A stretch of 43,914 nucleotides of DNA from Mageeibacillus sp. UBA6980 (GCA_002450095.1 DJYK01000023.1:1-43914); one strand, 5' to 3'. Positions 35,505 to 43,816 are shown, counted from the first letter of the stretch. Made by a program: numbers and translations. The notes: generated by a model not told the origin, from the letters alone.

Positions 35505-37109
35505 CATGTCTTTATTAAGTCTTGAATAATGCACCAATCCTTTAAAGAGCGGATGAGGTCTGTTAGGTCTGCTCTTAAATTCCGGATGAAACTGTACTCC
35601 TACATAATAATCATCATCTTCAAATTCGACGGCTTCCACAAGTCTTCCGTCGGGTGATATACCGCTCACGATAAGCCCGGTCGCCTCGAGAGCGTCTTTA
35701 TATTCGTTGTTGTATTCATAACGGTGCCTGTGCCGCTCATTGATAAGATCCGACCCGTACATCCGCTTAAGCACAGTATGATCGACTATGCTGCAAGGGA
35801 AGCTTCCGAGCCTTAATGTACCGCCCTTCTCGATCTCGTCGTTTTGTCCCGGCATAAAATCTATTACTTTATTCCCGGATGAAGGATCGAATTCACCGGA
35901 GTCGGCACCCCGAAGGCCGAGAAGATCCCTTGCGGCTTCAATCACCATTATCTGCATTCCGAGACAGATCCCGAGGCAGGGGATATCCTGCTCTCTGCAG
36001 TACCTTGCCGTAACGATCATCCCTTCTATTCCGCGGTTACCGAACCCTCCCGGGATAACGACTCCGTCAACCTCGCTTATGACATCATTAACGTTATCTT
36101 CCGTCACGGATTCTGAATCTATCCACTTGATATCAACAAACACGCCTTCATCATATCCCGCGTGATAAAGAGCCTCCGCTACCGACAGATATGCATCATG
36201 AAGCTGTACGTATTTACCGACAAGCCCGATCCATACACGGCCTTCCCTGCTCCTTATCTTATCGATCACTTCCTGCCACTTTCCGAGATCGGGTTCGTCG
36301 CACTGAAGCTTGAGTTTTCGGGTTACCTCATCGCATATCCCGGATCTCTCGAGCATAAGAGGCGCTTCATAGAGGATCGGCAACGTAAGATTCTCGATAA
36401 CGCAGTTCTCTTTTACATTACAGAAATGAGCGATCTTGGTTATTATCCCGCGGTCTTCGATCGGCTCATCGGTCCGAAGTACGATTATATCCGGAGATAT
36501 CCCCATCCCCTGAAGTTCCTTGACCGAATGCTGCGTAGGTTTACTCTTATGTTCTCCCGAAGCCTTCAAAAAAGGAAGCAGCGTGACATGAACATAGAGT
36601 GAATTCTCGGGGCCGACCTCGTTCCCGACCTGCCTTATAGCCTCTATAAACGGCTGACCTTCGATATCGCCTATCGTTCCTCCGACTTCGGTAATGACAA
36701 TATCCGCATCGGATGTTTTACCCACGTTATAGATAAACGATTTGATCTCATCCGTTATATGAGGGATTATCTGCACCGTGGATCCCAGGTATTCGCCTTT
36801 ACGTTCTTTGTTGATAACGGAGGAATACACTTTACCGGTGGTGATGTTCGAGAATCGGTTCAGATCTTCATCTATGAATCTCTCATAATGTCCGAGATCG
36901 AGATCCGTCTCCGCGCCGTCCTCAGTCACATAGACTTCGCCGTGCTGGTACGGACTCATCGTCCCGGGATCCACGTTGATATAAGGATCGAGTTTCTGTG
37001 CGGCGACTTTAAATCCGCGCATCTTAAGAAGTCTGCCGAGGGATGCTGCCGTTATTCCTTTCCCGAGTCCCGACACGACACCACCCGTCACGAAAATGTA
37101 TTTGGTCAT
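35487..37109 (-). CDS. pyrG: CTP synthase
   Basis: The 540-residue enzyme aminates UTP to CTP using glutamine. The N-terminal synthetase domain starts KYIFVTGGVVSGLGKGI and contains DPYINVDPGTMSPYQHGEVY. The C-terminal glutamine amidotransferase has the nucleophile motif CLGICLGMQ (Cys near 380) and the GVQFHPEF catalytic His/Glu. GGAGGAGAAT precedes the ATG. It is the third gene of the operon with the GS-like protein and the ANTAR regulator, 17 bp after the latter. Its product, CTP, is the cosubstrate of the cytidylyltransferases at 19440 and 21299. Confidence 0.96.
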   Translation of the reverse strand: MTKYIFVTGGVVSGLGKGITAASLGRLLKMRGFKVAAQKLDPYINVDPGTMSPYQHGEVYVTEDGAETDLDLGHYERFIDEDLNRFSNITTGKVYSSVINKERKGEYLGSTVQIIPHITDEIKSFIYNVGKTSDADIVITEVGGTIGDIEGQPFIEAIRQVGNEVGPENSLYVHVTLLPFLKASGEHKSKPTQHSVKELQGMGISPDIIVLRTDEPIEDRGIITKIAHFCNVKENCVIENLTLPILYEAPLMLERSGICDEVTRKLKLQCDEPDLGKWQEVIDKIRSREGRVWIGLVGKYVQLHDAYLSVAEALYHAGYDEGVFVDIKWIDSESVTEDNVNDVISEVDGVVIPGGFGNRGIEGMIVTARYCREQDIPCLGICLGMQIMVIEAARDLLGLRGADSGEFDPSSGNKVIDFMPGQNDEIEKGGTLRLGSFPCSIVDHTVLKRMYGSDLINERHRHRYEYNNEYKDALEATGLIVSGISPDGRLVEAVEFEDDDYYVGVQFHPEFKSRPNRPHPLFKGLVHYSRLNKDMQKDRS

Positions 37110-37126
37110 ATTCTCCTCCGACTGCC

Positions 37127-37714
37127 TTACGGCCTTTTATATTCCTCTATTATCCGAAGCGCGACAGACACCTTGCTCTTTCTGTCATTCATCGCGTTCT
37201 TCTCTATATATTTATGAGCCTGTTCCTCTGTAAGATGAAGATTCTCCACGAGTATCAGCTTGGCCCTGTTCACCGTCTTGATCTCCTCCAATTTCTCTTC
37301 AAATGACTTCTGCTTCTGTTCCATCCTTATAAGCCTCTCCCTCATCGAACAGAGCATCTTAAGAGTCTGATTCAAAGCGGAGGCAGTAAAAGGCTTGCTT
37401 AGAGTAAATACGCCGTAGTTCTGCACTTTGTAATTGATCTCATCGAAGATGTCGTTTCTTACAAGAAGGAGAACGGAACAGGCATACATATCGGTAAGCT
37501 CCACTGCAAAATCGATCCCTATCTCATCCTTTAGAGGAGCGTTTATTATCACGATATCAAAGTCTCTTTGCCCGGTCATTCTGCGTCCCGAGGAAACCGA
37601 CTCCGTAACACTTAAGGAAAAATCCTCATGTGCCAGAAAAGATGCCATTGACGAGTTAAGTTTCTCATTGTCCGATACCACAAGTACCGAATACGAATTA
37701 TCTCTTCTCATCAT
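37127..37714 (-). CDS. ANTAR-domain antitermination regulator with pseudo-receiver
   Basis: The 195-residue protein has a receiver-like domain (about 8-120) in which the phosphoacceptor Asp is replaced by Asn58 (IVIINAPL), so classical phosphorylation is unlikely. A coiled coil (about 122-145) leads to the ANTAR RNA-binding domain (about 148-193), seen as AKLILVENLHLTEEQAHKYI, then KNAM and SVALRIIEEY. ANTAR proteins such as NasR, AmiR and EutV bind paired hairpins in leader RNA and prevent termination. It lies between the GS-like gene and pyrG and opposite glnA III, so glutamine or ammonium genes are the likely targets. AAAGGAGG precedes the ATG. Confidence 0.9.
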   Translation of the reverse strand: MMRRDNSYSVLVVSDNEKLNSSMASFLAHEDFSLSVTESVSSGRRMTGQRDFDIVIINAPLKDEIGIDFAVELTDMYACSVLLLVRNDIFDEINYKVQNYGVFTLSKPFTASALNQTLKMLCSMRERLIRMEQKQKSFEEKLEEIKTVNRAKLILVENLHLTEEQAHKYIEKNAMNDRKSKVSVALRIIEEYKRP

Positions 37715-37746
37715 CTGACCTCCTTTCTGTTTATTAATTTGAATTA

Positions 37747-38949
37747 TCAGTCGCAGTAAGCTTCAATTATCGAGGGCGGCAGCACTTCCTTAAGGAAAGC
37801 ACTCTCGCGGGCAGCCTTCTTCGCTTCCTCGATAGTCCCCGGCAAAAGCCTGTATCTTCCCTCTGGATCTCCTGTCACCTTGAGATCCTCATTGACCGGA
37901 TTGTCCGGCTCGAGTCCGTTACTTATGCCGTAGAGTCCCGCCTCTATAAGCAATGCGAATATAAGATAAGGATTCGAGAACGCATCCGGCGATCTTAACT
38001 GTGCATAGTGATGACCTTTGGTTGCCGGAACTCTTATGAGCTGACCGTAGTTACCGCCTGACCAGGTTACGTATCTCGGGGCTTCATCTTTGCCGATCCT
38101 TCTGTAGGATTCCTCACACCTGTTCATAAACAGCGTGATGTCGCAGATCTTATCCATAATCCCTGCGATGACGTTAAGCTGCACCGAATTATCATCCCCT
38201 CTGCGGACGCTGAAATTGACATGGAATCCGTTGCCGGGCTGGTCCGCCAGAGGCTTCGGCGAGAAGTCGGCAAAAAGTCCGTTTCTCGCCGCGATCGTCT
38301 TTACCACGGTCATGTAAGTTATCATGTCATCGGCGGCCTTGATCGGATCCGCACTTACAAAGTCGATCTCGTTTTGTCCGGGACCCGCTTCATGGTGAGA
38401 GTTGAAAGGGGTTATACCCATCCGCTCGAGCGTAAGGCAAATCTCTCTTCTTACGTTCTCACCTTTATCGAGCGGTGCGATATCCATATACCCCGCCTTA
38501 TCGAAAGGGACAACAGTCGGTTCACCGTCTTCATCAGTCTTAAACAGATAGAATTCGATCCTTGTACCGAAAGTAAAATCTATCCCGTCAGCTTTTGCTT
38601 TATTGACTGCATTTTTAAGTATGTTTCTCGTATCACAGGCAAAGGGAGTCTCATCCTGATGTCTTATGTCGCAGAACAGTCTTACGACTCTTCCCTGATC
38701 CGGACGCCACGGCAGCACTGCCGCATTATCGGTCAAAGGATGAAGGAAAAGGTCCGAACACTGTTCACGGGAGAATCCCGGGATACCCATCGGATTGATC
38801 CCGACTCCGGAATTAAAAGCCCGCCGCAGATCGCCGGACATTACGGATATATTCTTGGGAGTACCGAAGATATCACAGAACAGAAGCCTAATAAACTTAA
38901 TGTCCTCTTCTTCGACATACTGCATAAATTCATCGACAGAGCAATTCAT
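37747..38949 (-). CDS. Glutamine synthetase-like protein, probably catalytically altered
   Basis: The 400-residue protein has the GSI fold: a beta-grasp region (about 1-95) and a catalytic domain with HHEAGPGQNEIDF (185-197), GNGFHV (239-244) and LRSPDAFSNPYL (318-329). Compared with my recollection of Bacillus GlnA, the first metal-ligand glutamate in GPEPEF is Arg130 (GTRIEF), the later ligand glutamate before VRS is Gln317, and the C-terminal helical tail of about 30 residues is missing. E132, E187, E194 and H243 remain. A regulatory or other ligase role is more likely than glutamine synthesis. The start at 38949 has GGAGG 5 bp upstream. Confidence 0.8.
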   Translation of the reverse strand: MNCSVDEFMQYVEEEDIKFIRLLFCDIFGTPKNISVMSGDLRRAFNSGVGINPMGIPGFSREQCSDLFLHPLTDNAAVLPWRPDQGRVVRLFCDIRHQDETPFACDTRNILKNAVNKAKADGIDFTFGTRIEFYLFKTDEDGEPTVVPFDKAGYMDIAPLDKGENVRREICLTLERMGITPFNSHHEAGPGQNEIDFVSADPIKAADDMITYMTVVKTIAARNGLFADFSPKPLADQPGNGFHVNFSVRRGDDNSVQLNVIAGIMDKICDITLFMNRCEESYRRIGKDEAPRYVTWSGGNYGQLIRVPATKGHHYAQLRSPDAFSNPYLIFALLIEAGLYGISNGLEPDNPVNEDLKVTGDPEGRYRLLPGTIEEAKKAARESAFLKEVLPPSIIEAYCD

Positions 38950-38988
38950 CATAACCTCCGAAGATCGTTTGATATTCTTTTTAAGTGT

Positions 38989-39034
38989 AAAGGCGTCCAC
39001 TCGGGTTTTGGGATCCACCCGAATGAACGCCTTT
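38989..39034 (-). other. Leader hairpin upstream of the GS-like gene
   Basis: In the minus-strand leader AAAGGCGT (39034-39027) pairs with ACGCCTTT (38996-38989), and TCGGGT/ACCCGA inside extends the stem. No T run follows, so it is not a standard terminator. It shares the string CAAAGGC with the leaders of glnA III and amt. Confidence 0.5.
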
Positions 39035-39044
39035 GTTCGATTAG

Positions 39045-39074
39045 AAAATACCACTATAAAATATGAATTGTCAA
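39045..39074 (-). promoter_or_regulatory. Candidate promoter of the GS-like/ANTAR/pyrG operon
   Basis: On the minus strand a consensus TTGACA (39074-39069) is followed 18 bp later by TATTTT (39050-39045). The -35 box lies in the left arm of the inverted repeat at 39068-39105. Assigned by eye. Confidence 0.5.
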
Positions 39075-39105
39075 CGTGTAAAACTTGCAAATTCACGCTT
39101 GACAA
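39068..39105. repeat. Inverted repeat holding both divergent -35 boxes (candidate operator)
   Basis: TTGTCAACGTG (39068-39078) is the reverse complement of CACGCTTGACAA (39094-39105) apart from one extra base. The -35 boxes of the left-going and right-going promoters are in the two arms, so a dimeric regulator bound here could control both operons. No regulator of a recognised family can be named for it. Confidence 0.6.
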
Positions 39106-39127
39106 CATCAAATCGCTAATGTATCAT
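39099..39127 (+). promoter_or_regulatory. Sigma-70 promoter of glnA III
   Basis: A consensus TTGACA (39099-39104), a 17-bp spacer and TATCAT (39122-39127) form a strong promoter. Transcription should begin near 39134, about 127 bp before the glnA III start, leaving room for the leader terminator. Confidence 0.7.
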
Positions 39128-39148
39128 CACATCGAAATAATTGAACAG

Positions 39149-39190
39149 GCAAAGGCGCCGATGGGATTTTCCCCTCGGTGCCTTTTCTTT
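39149..39190 (+). terminator. Leader terminator (attenuator) of glnA III
   Basis: GGCGCCGATGGG (39154-39165 approximately) pairs with CCCCTCGGTGCC (39172-39182 approximately; one wobble and one mismatch) and is followed by TTTTCTTTTT. It sits about 20 bp after the predicted transcript start and 70 bp before the gene. A competing short hairpin GGC-AAAGGC-GCC at its 5' edge would disrupt the stem. Confidence 0.75.
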
Positions 39191-39260
39191 TTGCTGGATA
39201 ACACAATTGCAAGTTATTCTCCCGATTATTTCAAATCGAGTGATAAAGGAGTGAAGAAAG

Positions 39261-41324
39261 ATGAAAGACACATCTGAGATCTTCGGAGAGAATGTTTTCA
39301 GTCTGAGCGTTATGAAGGAACGCCTTCCCAAGGAAACATTCAAGGAAGTAAAGGCAGCCATTGATAACGGACACAGATTATCCGAACAGGCTGCGGGCGT
39401 AGTAGCAAACGAGATGAAGCAGTGGGCCATCGAGAAGGGCTGCACACACTACACTCACTGGTTCCAGCCCATGACAGGCATCACATCCGAGAAACACGAC
39501 AGCTTCATCAATCCTTCCGACGACGGAAACATAATCTTAAGATTCTCCGGTAAGGAACTTACGCAGGGCGAACCCGATGCCTCATCATTCCCGTCAGGAG
39601 GACTTCGTGCGACATTCGAAGCCAGAGGATATACGGCATGGGATCCGACATCTTATGCATTCATCAAGGAAGGGGTCCTGTGCATACCTACCGCATTCTG
39701 CTCATACGGCGGAGAAGCACTCGACAAGAAGATCCCTCTCCTCCGCTCAATGGAAGCTTTGAATAAGCAGGCCGTCAGAGTATTGAAGCTCTTCGGAAAC
39801 GATGACGTAAACAGAGTAACAACTACGGTAGGCCCCGAGCAGGAATACTTCCTCATCGACGAGAAAGGATACAACGCCAGAAGAGATCTTATCTATACAG
39901 GAAGAACACTCTTCGGTGCACCGCCTCCGAAGGGCCAGCAGATGGAAGATCACTATTTCGGCGTGATCAAGCCGAGAGTACAGGCTTTCATGAAAGATCT
40001 TAACGACGAGTTATGGAAGCTCGGGATAATGGCTACAACGGAGCATAACGAAGTCGCTCCCTCACAGCATGAATTGGCACCGATCTTCACGACGACCAAC
40101 ATCGCGACCGATCACAATCAGCTTACGATGGAGATCATGAAGAAAGTTGCCCAGAAGCACGGTCTTGTATGCCTTCTTCACGAGAAGCCTTTCGCAGGCG
40201 TTAACGGTTCAGGCAAGCACAACAACTGGTCCATGAGCACCAACACGGGCGCCAACCTTCTCGAACCCGGCGAGACCCCCTACGAGAACGCGCAGTTCCT
40301 TCTTTTCCTGACGGCTGTCATCAAGGCGGTAGACGATTATCAGGATCTTATGAGGATCTCCGTCGCATCCGCAGGCAACGACCACAGGCTCGGAGCCAAC
40401 GAAGCCCCTCCTGCCGTAATCTCCATCTTCCTCGGTTCTGAACTTACGGAGATCCTGGATGCCATCGTAAACGACATTCCGTACGGAGCAAAAGAGAAAG
40501 AGCTTCTCAAGGTAGGCGTTCACGTATTGCCGAAGTTCCCCAAGGATACTACGGACCGTAACAGGACATCGCCTTTCGCTTTCACCGGCAACAAGTTCGA
40601 ATTCAGAATGCTCGGTTCCGCCGCTTCCGTGGCACTTCCAAACACGGTGCTCAACACGGCAGTAGCCGAATCCTTAAGACAGTTTGCAGACAAGCTCGAA
40701 GGAGAAGATGATTTCACATCGGCTTTGCACGAACTCATAAAGGAAGAGATCAAGGCTCACAAGAGGATCATCTTCAACGGAAACGGTTACGAAGATGCCT
40801 GGATCGAAGAAGCAAAGAGAAGAGGCCTGTCAAATCTTCGAACGACACCCGAAGCCGTTGCGCACTATTTGGATGACAAGAACGTTGAACTGTTCACTTC
40901 TCATAAGGTCTATTCCAAGATCGAGATGCAGAGCCGTCACGAAGTATTCCTCGAGAAGTATACGAAGCTCATCGATATAGAAGCGAAGACGATGCTCGAG
41001 ATGGCAAAGCAGGATATCTTCCCTGCCGTAAGTGCTTATTCTTCGGATCTCGCATCGGGTACAGGAAACATCTTCGAGAAGGAAACTTTGGATGAGATCT
41101 CCGAAGACCTCGACAAGGCTTACGGTTCATACAAGGCATTGAAATCGGCTCTGGATTCTTCTTCAAAGATCGATGACCTTGTTAATAAGGCAGACTTCTT
41201 CAGGAGCGAGATCATCAAGGACATGACAGAGCTTCGCGAATCCTGCGACAAGCTCGAGACGGAGACGGCATCAGATTACTGGCCGTTCCCTACATACGGA
41301 GATCTGCTGTTCGCAGTAAGATAA
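39261..41324 (+). CDS. glnN: Glutamine synthetase type III
   Basis: The 687-residue enzyme is a GSIII, the long dodecameric type found in Bacteroides, cyanobacteria and many clostridia, which joins ammonium to glutamate with ATP. Family marks are KKIPLLRSMEALNKQA, the metal site VGPEQEYFLID with both glutamates intact, TTEHNEVAPSQHELAPIF, GVNGSGKHNNWS and NKFEFRMLGS. AAGGAG lies 10 bp before the ATG. It is preceded by a strong promoter and a leader terminator, so transcription attenuation is likely. The amt-PII gene follows 87 bp later after another terminator. With normal catalytic residues it is the functional counterpart of the altered GS-like protein across the divergent promoter. Confidence 0.95.
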   Translation: MKDTSEIFGENVFSLSVMKERLPKETFKEVKAAIDNGHRLSEQAAGVVANEMKQWAIEKGCTHYTHWFQPMTGITSEKHDSFINPSDDGNIILRFSGKELTQGEPDASSFPSGGLRATFEARGYTAWDPTSYAFIKEGVLCIPTAFCSYGGEALDKKIPLLRSMEALNKQAVRVLKLFGNDDVNRVTTTVGPEQEYFLIDEKGYNARRDLIYTGRTLFGAPPPKGQQMEDHYFGVIKPRVQAFMKDLNDELWKLGIMATTEHNEVAPSQHELAPIFTTTNIATDHNQLTMEIMKKVAQKHGLVCLLHEKPFAGVNGSGKHNNWSMSTNTGANLLEPGETPYENAQFLLFLTAVIKAVDDYQDLMRISVASAGNDHRLGANEAPPAVISIFLGSELTEILDAIVNDIPYGAKEKELLKVGVHVLPKFPKDTTDRNRTSPFAFTGNKFEFRMLGSAASVALPNTVLNTAVAESLRQFADKLEGEDDFTSALHELIKEEIKAHKRIIFNGNGYEDAWIEEAKRRGLSNLRTTPEAVAHYLDDKNVELFTSHKVYSKIEMQSRHEVFLEKYTKLIDIEAKTMLEMAKQDIFPAVSAYSSDLASGTGNIFEKETLDEISEDLDKAYGSYKALKSALDSSSKIDDLVNKADFFRSEIIKDMTELRESCDKLETETASDYWPFPTYGDLLFAVR

Positions 41325-41344
41325 CCGTCATAACACCAAACGGT

Positions 41345-41382
41345 CAAAGGCAGCCCGTTCCACAAGGACAGGCTGCCTTTTG
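41345..41382 (+). terminator. Intrinsic terminator between glnA III and amt
   Basis: CAAAGGCAGCC (41345-41355) pairs with GGCTGCCTTTTG (41371-41382) around a GTTCC/GGAC inner stem, then TGATTTAT. It could end the glnA III message or attenuate entry into amt, because no convincing separate amt promoter is visible in the gap. Confidence 0.65.
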
Positions 41383-41411
41383 ATTTATAAAACAAAAAGG
41401 AGAGTGATCTT

Positions 41412-43172
41412 ATGAACATCACTGAAATGATCACACAGGAAGTATTCGGCATATGGTTCCTCATCGGCGCCGCGCTGGTCTTCTTTATGCAAGCAGGTTT
41501 TGCCATGCTCGAAGCAGGCTTCTGCCGCGCGAAGAATGCCGGAAACATCCTGATGAAGAACTTGATGGATTTTTGTATCGGAACAGTCTGCTTTATCTTC
41601 CTGGGATTCGGTCTCATGATGAGTGAAGATATGCTGTTCGGTTTTGTCGGAATACCTAACCTCAATATATTTACCGACTTCACCGGATTCATGGAAAACA
41701 ATGCATCGAGCTTTGTATTCAACCTCGTATTCTGTGCAACGGCCGCAACGATCGTATCAGGAGCCATGGCCGAGAGAACAAAGTTCAGTTCCTACTGTAT
41801 CTACTCTGCCGTGCTCTCATTGATCGTATACCCGATCGAAGCAGGCTGGACATGGAACCCGAACGGCTGGCTCGCGAATCTCGGATTCATTGATTTCGCA
41901 GGTTCCGCATGCATCCATACAGTCGGAGGTGTCGCCGCACTCATCGGAGCCATCATGGTAGGTCCTCGTATCGGCAAATACATCCGCAATGAAAAAGGCA
42001 AAGTTATCAAGGTTAACGCCATTCAGGGACACAATATCCCTATAGGTGCCCTGGGTTGCTTTATTCTCTGGTTCGGCTGGTACGGATTTAACGGCGCTGC
42101 CGCAACATCGGGATCACAACTTGCAGCAATCTTCCTTACGACAACGATTGCCCCGGCTGTTGCAACAGTAGTATGTATGCTGTTCACATGGATCAAGAAC
42201 GGCAAGCCTGATGTATCCATGTGCATCAACGCTTCACTCGCAGGTCTCGTATGCGTAACCGCAGGCTGCCACTGCATCGATGCTGCAGGCGCGATCATCG
42301 AAGGTATCGTATCCGGCTTCCTCGTAGTATATGTAGTCGAATTCCTCGACCTGAAACTCCACATCGACGACCCTGTCGGCGCATGCGGCGTCCATCTTGC
42401 GAACGGTATCGCAGGCACGCTTCTTGCAGGTCTTCTTGCAACGAACACATCATCACTTGGAATAGACGGACCCGTATATGCTTTGATCCACGGTACGGAT
42501 TTCATGTCAGGGCTTAAGGTCTTCGGCGTACAGTGCTTAGGTATATCATCAATAATCGTATGGACTTCAGTCCTCATGATCATCACATTCTTCATCATCA
42601 AGAAGGTTCACGGTCTTCGTGTATCCCGCGAGGAAGAGATCGAGGGCTTGGATTCTACAGAGCACGGACTTCCCGCTGCTTACGCAGGCTTCTCGATGAG
42701 GCCTCAGGCTATTGTTGAAGCTATGGATGTAACAGTTCCAGTTGTAAGCGGAGATATACCGGTCGCAGAAGCCGTTGAAGTAAAGAGCGTTCCTTCATTC
42801 GAAACACCCGATGGACACGCATACACCAAGATCGAGATCATCTGCAAGGAATCAAGACTCGATGCTCTCAAGAAAGCGCTCATGGGTGTAGACATTACCG
42901 GAATGACAGTATCCCACGTATTAGGATGCGGCGTACAGAAAGGACGTCAGGAATACTACAGAGGCGTTCCCGTCGAAGCATCCCTGCTTCCTAAGATCCA
43001 GGTCGACATCGTCGTATCCAAAGTACCCGTACAGACTGTCATTGACACTGCCAAGAAAGTCCTCTATACAGGACACATCGGCGACGGAAAGATCTTCGTA
43101 TATAACGTTATGAACGTTATTAAGATCAGGACCGGAGAGGAAGGATTCGCCGCACTCCAGGATGTCAAATAA
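41412..43172 (+). CDS. amt: Ammonium transporter fused to a PII regulatory domain
   Basis: The 586-residue protein joins an Amt channel (residues 1-420, about eleven helices) to a complete PII/GlnK domain (473-586) by a 50-residue linker. In Amt the pore twin histidines are H169 (SACIHTVGG) and H328 (CGVHLANG). In PII the T-loop has GCGVQKGRQEYYRG with Tyr516 at the Tyr51 position and the nucleotide-binding TGHIGDGKIF (553-562). In most bacteria GlnK is separate and docks on AmtB to block ammonium uptake; here the blocker is tethered. GGAG precedes the ATG by about 8 bp. It is likely coregulated with glnA III. Confidence 0.95.
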   Translation: MNITEMITQEVFGIWFLIGAALVFFMQAGFAMLEAGFCRAKNAGNILMKNLMDFCIGTVCFIFLGFGLMMSEDMLFGFVGIPNLNIFTDFTGFMENNASSFVFNLVFCATAATIVSGAMAERTKFSSYCIYSAVLSLIVYPIEAGWTWNPNGWLANLGFIDFAGSACIHTVGGVAALIGAIMVGPRIGKYIRNEKGKVIKVNAIQGHNIPIGALGCFILWFGWYGFNGAAATSGSQLAAIFLTTTIAPAVATVVCMLFTWIKNGKPDVSMCINASLAGLVCVTAGCHCIDAAGAIIEGIVSGFLVVYVVEFLDLKLHIDDPVGACGVHLANGIAGTLLAGLLATNTSSLGIDGPVYALIHGTDFMSGLKVFGVQCLGISSIIVWTSVLMIITFFIIKKVHGLRVSREEEIEGLDSTEHGLPAAYAGFSMRPQAIVEAMDVTVPVVSGDIPVAEAVEVKSVPSFETPDGHAYTKIEIICKESRLDALKKALMGVDITGMTVSHVLGCGVQKGRQEYYRGVPVEASLLPKIQVDIVVSKVPVQTVIDTAKKVLYTGHIGDGKIFVYNVMNVIKIRTGEEGFAALQDVK

Positions 43173-43199
43173 CCAAGCCATTCTTCCATAGTCCACAGC

Positions 43200-43246
43200 A
43201 AAGGGCTGCCGTATCCGCTTTCACGCGGCCGGCAGTCCTTTCATTT
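43200..43246 (+). terminator. Intrinsic terminator after amt
   Basis: An interrupted stem AAAGGGCTGCCG...CGGCAGTCCTTT with an inner CCGC/GCGG pair is followed by TTTCATTT. It begins 28 bp after the amt stop codon. Confidence 0.75.
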
Positions 43247-43290
43247 ATCAAAGACAGAATGCTCTCGCTCTACCTGATTTTCCTCACAGC

Positions 43291-43653
43291 TTAATCAAAG
43301 ATCACATCCTTGTTTGCTTCAACATATTTCTCAAGTAAGGTAGTTAGAGACGGTTCTAATCCGTAGAAGGCCATATCGGTTTCCACCCAGCCGTCGTCTT
43401 CGCCTTCATTGATTGCTTTGCACAGATTATCGGCAAAATCATCATTGGCAATTTCTCTCAATGCGTCTTCAAGTTCTTTAAGATCCGTATCAGGATAGAC
43501 ATCTGAATAACCGCTGAACCCGCCGCTATTCATTTCGGCATCGTACCAGAAACACAAGACTGCTTTTCTCTGAATATCAGAAAGTATGGATTCATCTCTG
43601 AAGCAAACATCAGATATGAATGTGTTCCAGCGTTCATCTCTTTCGCTAAGCAT
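43291..43653 (-). CDS. DMP19-family (DUF4375) protein
   Basis: The 120-residue acidic protein matches the DMP19/DUF4375 family by the block LCFWYDAEMNSGGFSGY and the following DLKELEDALREIANDD. Neisseria DMP19 is a DNA-mimic protein that blocks a repressor, but most relatives are uncharacterised and are often immunity-like solitary genes. AAGGAGAAAGACC leads into the ATG. It is convergent with amt and stands alone, with the 62-bp repeat starting about 80 bp upstream. Confidence 0.8.
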   Translation of the reverse strand: MLSERDERWNTFISDVCFRDESILSDIQRKAVLCFWYDAEMNSGGFSGYSDVYPDTDLKELEDALREIANDDFADNLCKAINEGEDDGWVETDMAFYGLEPSLTTLLEKYVEANKDVIFD

Positions 43654-43734
43654 GGTCTTTCTCCTTATTGATCTACAGGTAAGCCAAAGTATACTATCAA
43701 TTTATTCCACATAGCAAACTATCGTAAAGCCGCA

Positions 43735-43816
43735 CTGAGAGCCTCATAGTGACTGAACTGTTGACCAACTCGTTCAACCGGTCACACTTTTGGTCACTGA
43801 AAGGCTCTCAGTGACT
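43735..43816. repeat. 62-bp intergenic repeat, third unit plus start of a fourth
   Basis: The core AGTGACTG...TTTTGGTCAC starts at 43748 and matches unit 1 at about 46 of 50 positions by hand count. A fourth unit begins at 43810 (AGTGACT) exactly 62 bp later and then diverges. Outer arms CTGAGAGCCT (43735-43744) and AGGCTCTCAG (43802-43811) are a perfect 10-bp inverted repeat. Confidence 0.85.

Noticed and set aside
38221..39066. Long open frame on the plus strand, antisense to the GS-like gene
   Set aside because: It mirrors the GS-like coding frame, has no ribosome site, and ends inside the divergent promoter region.
39134..39260. Glutamine riboswitch in the glnA III leader
   Set aside because: I could not see the conserved core of the known glnA or downstream-peptide motifs; a simple terminator with a competing hairpin explains the leader better.
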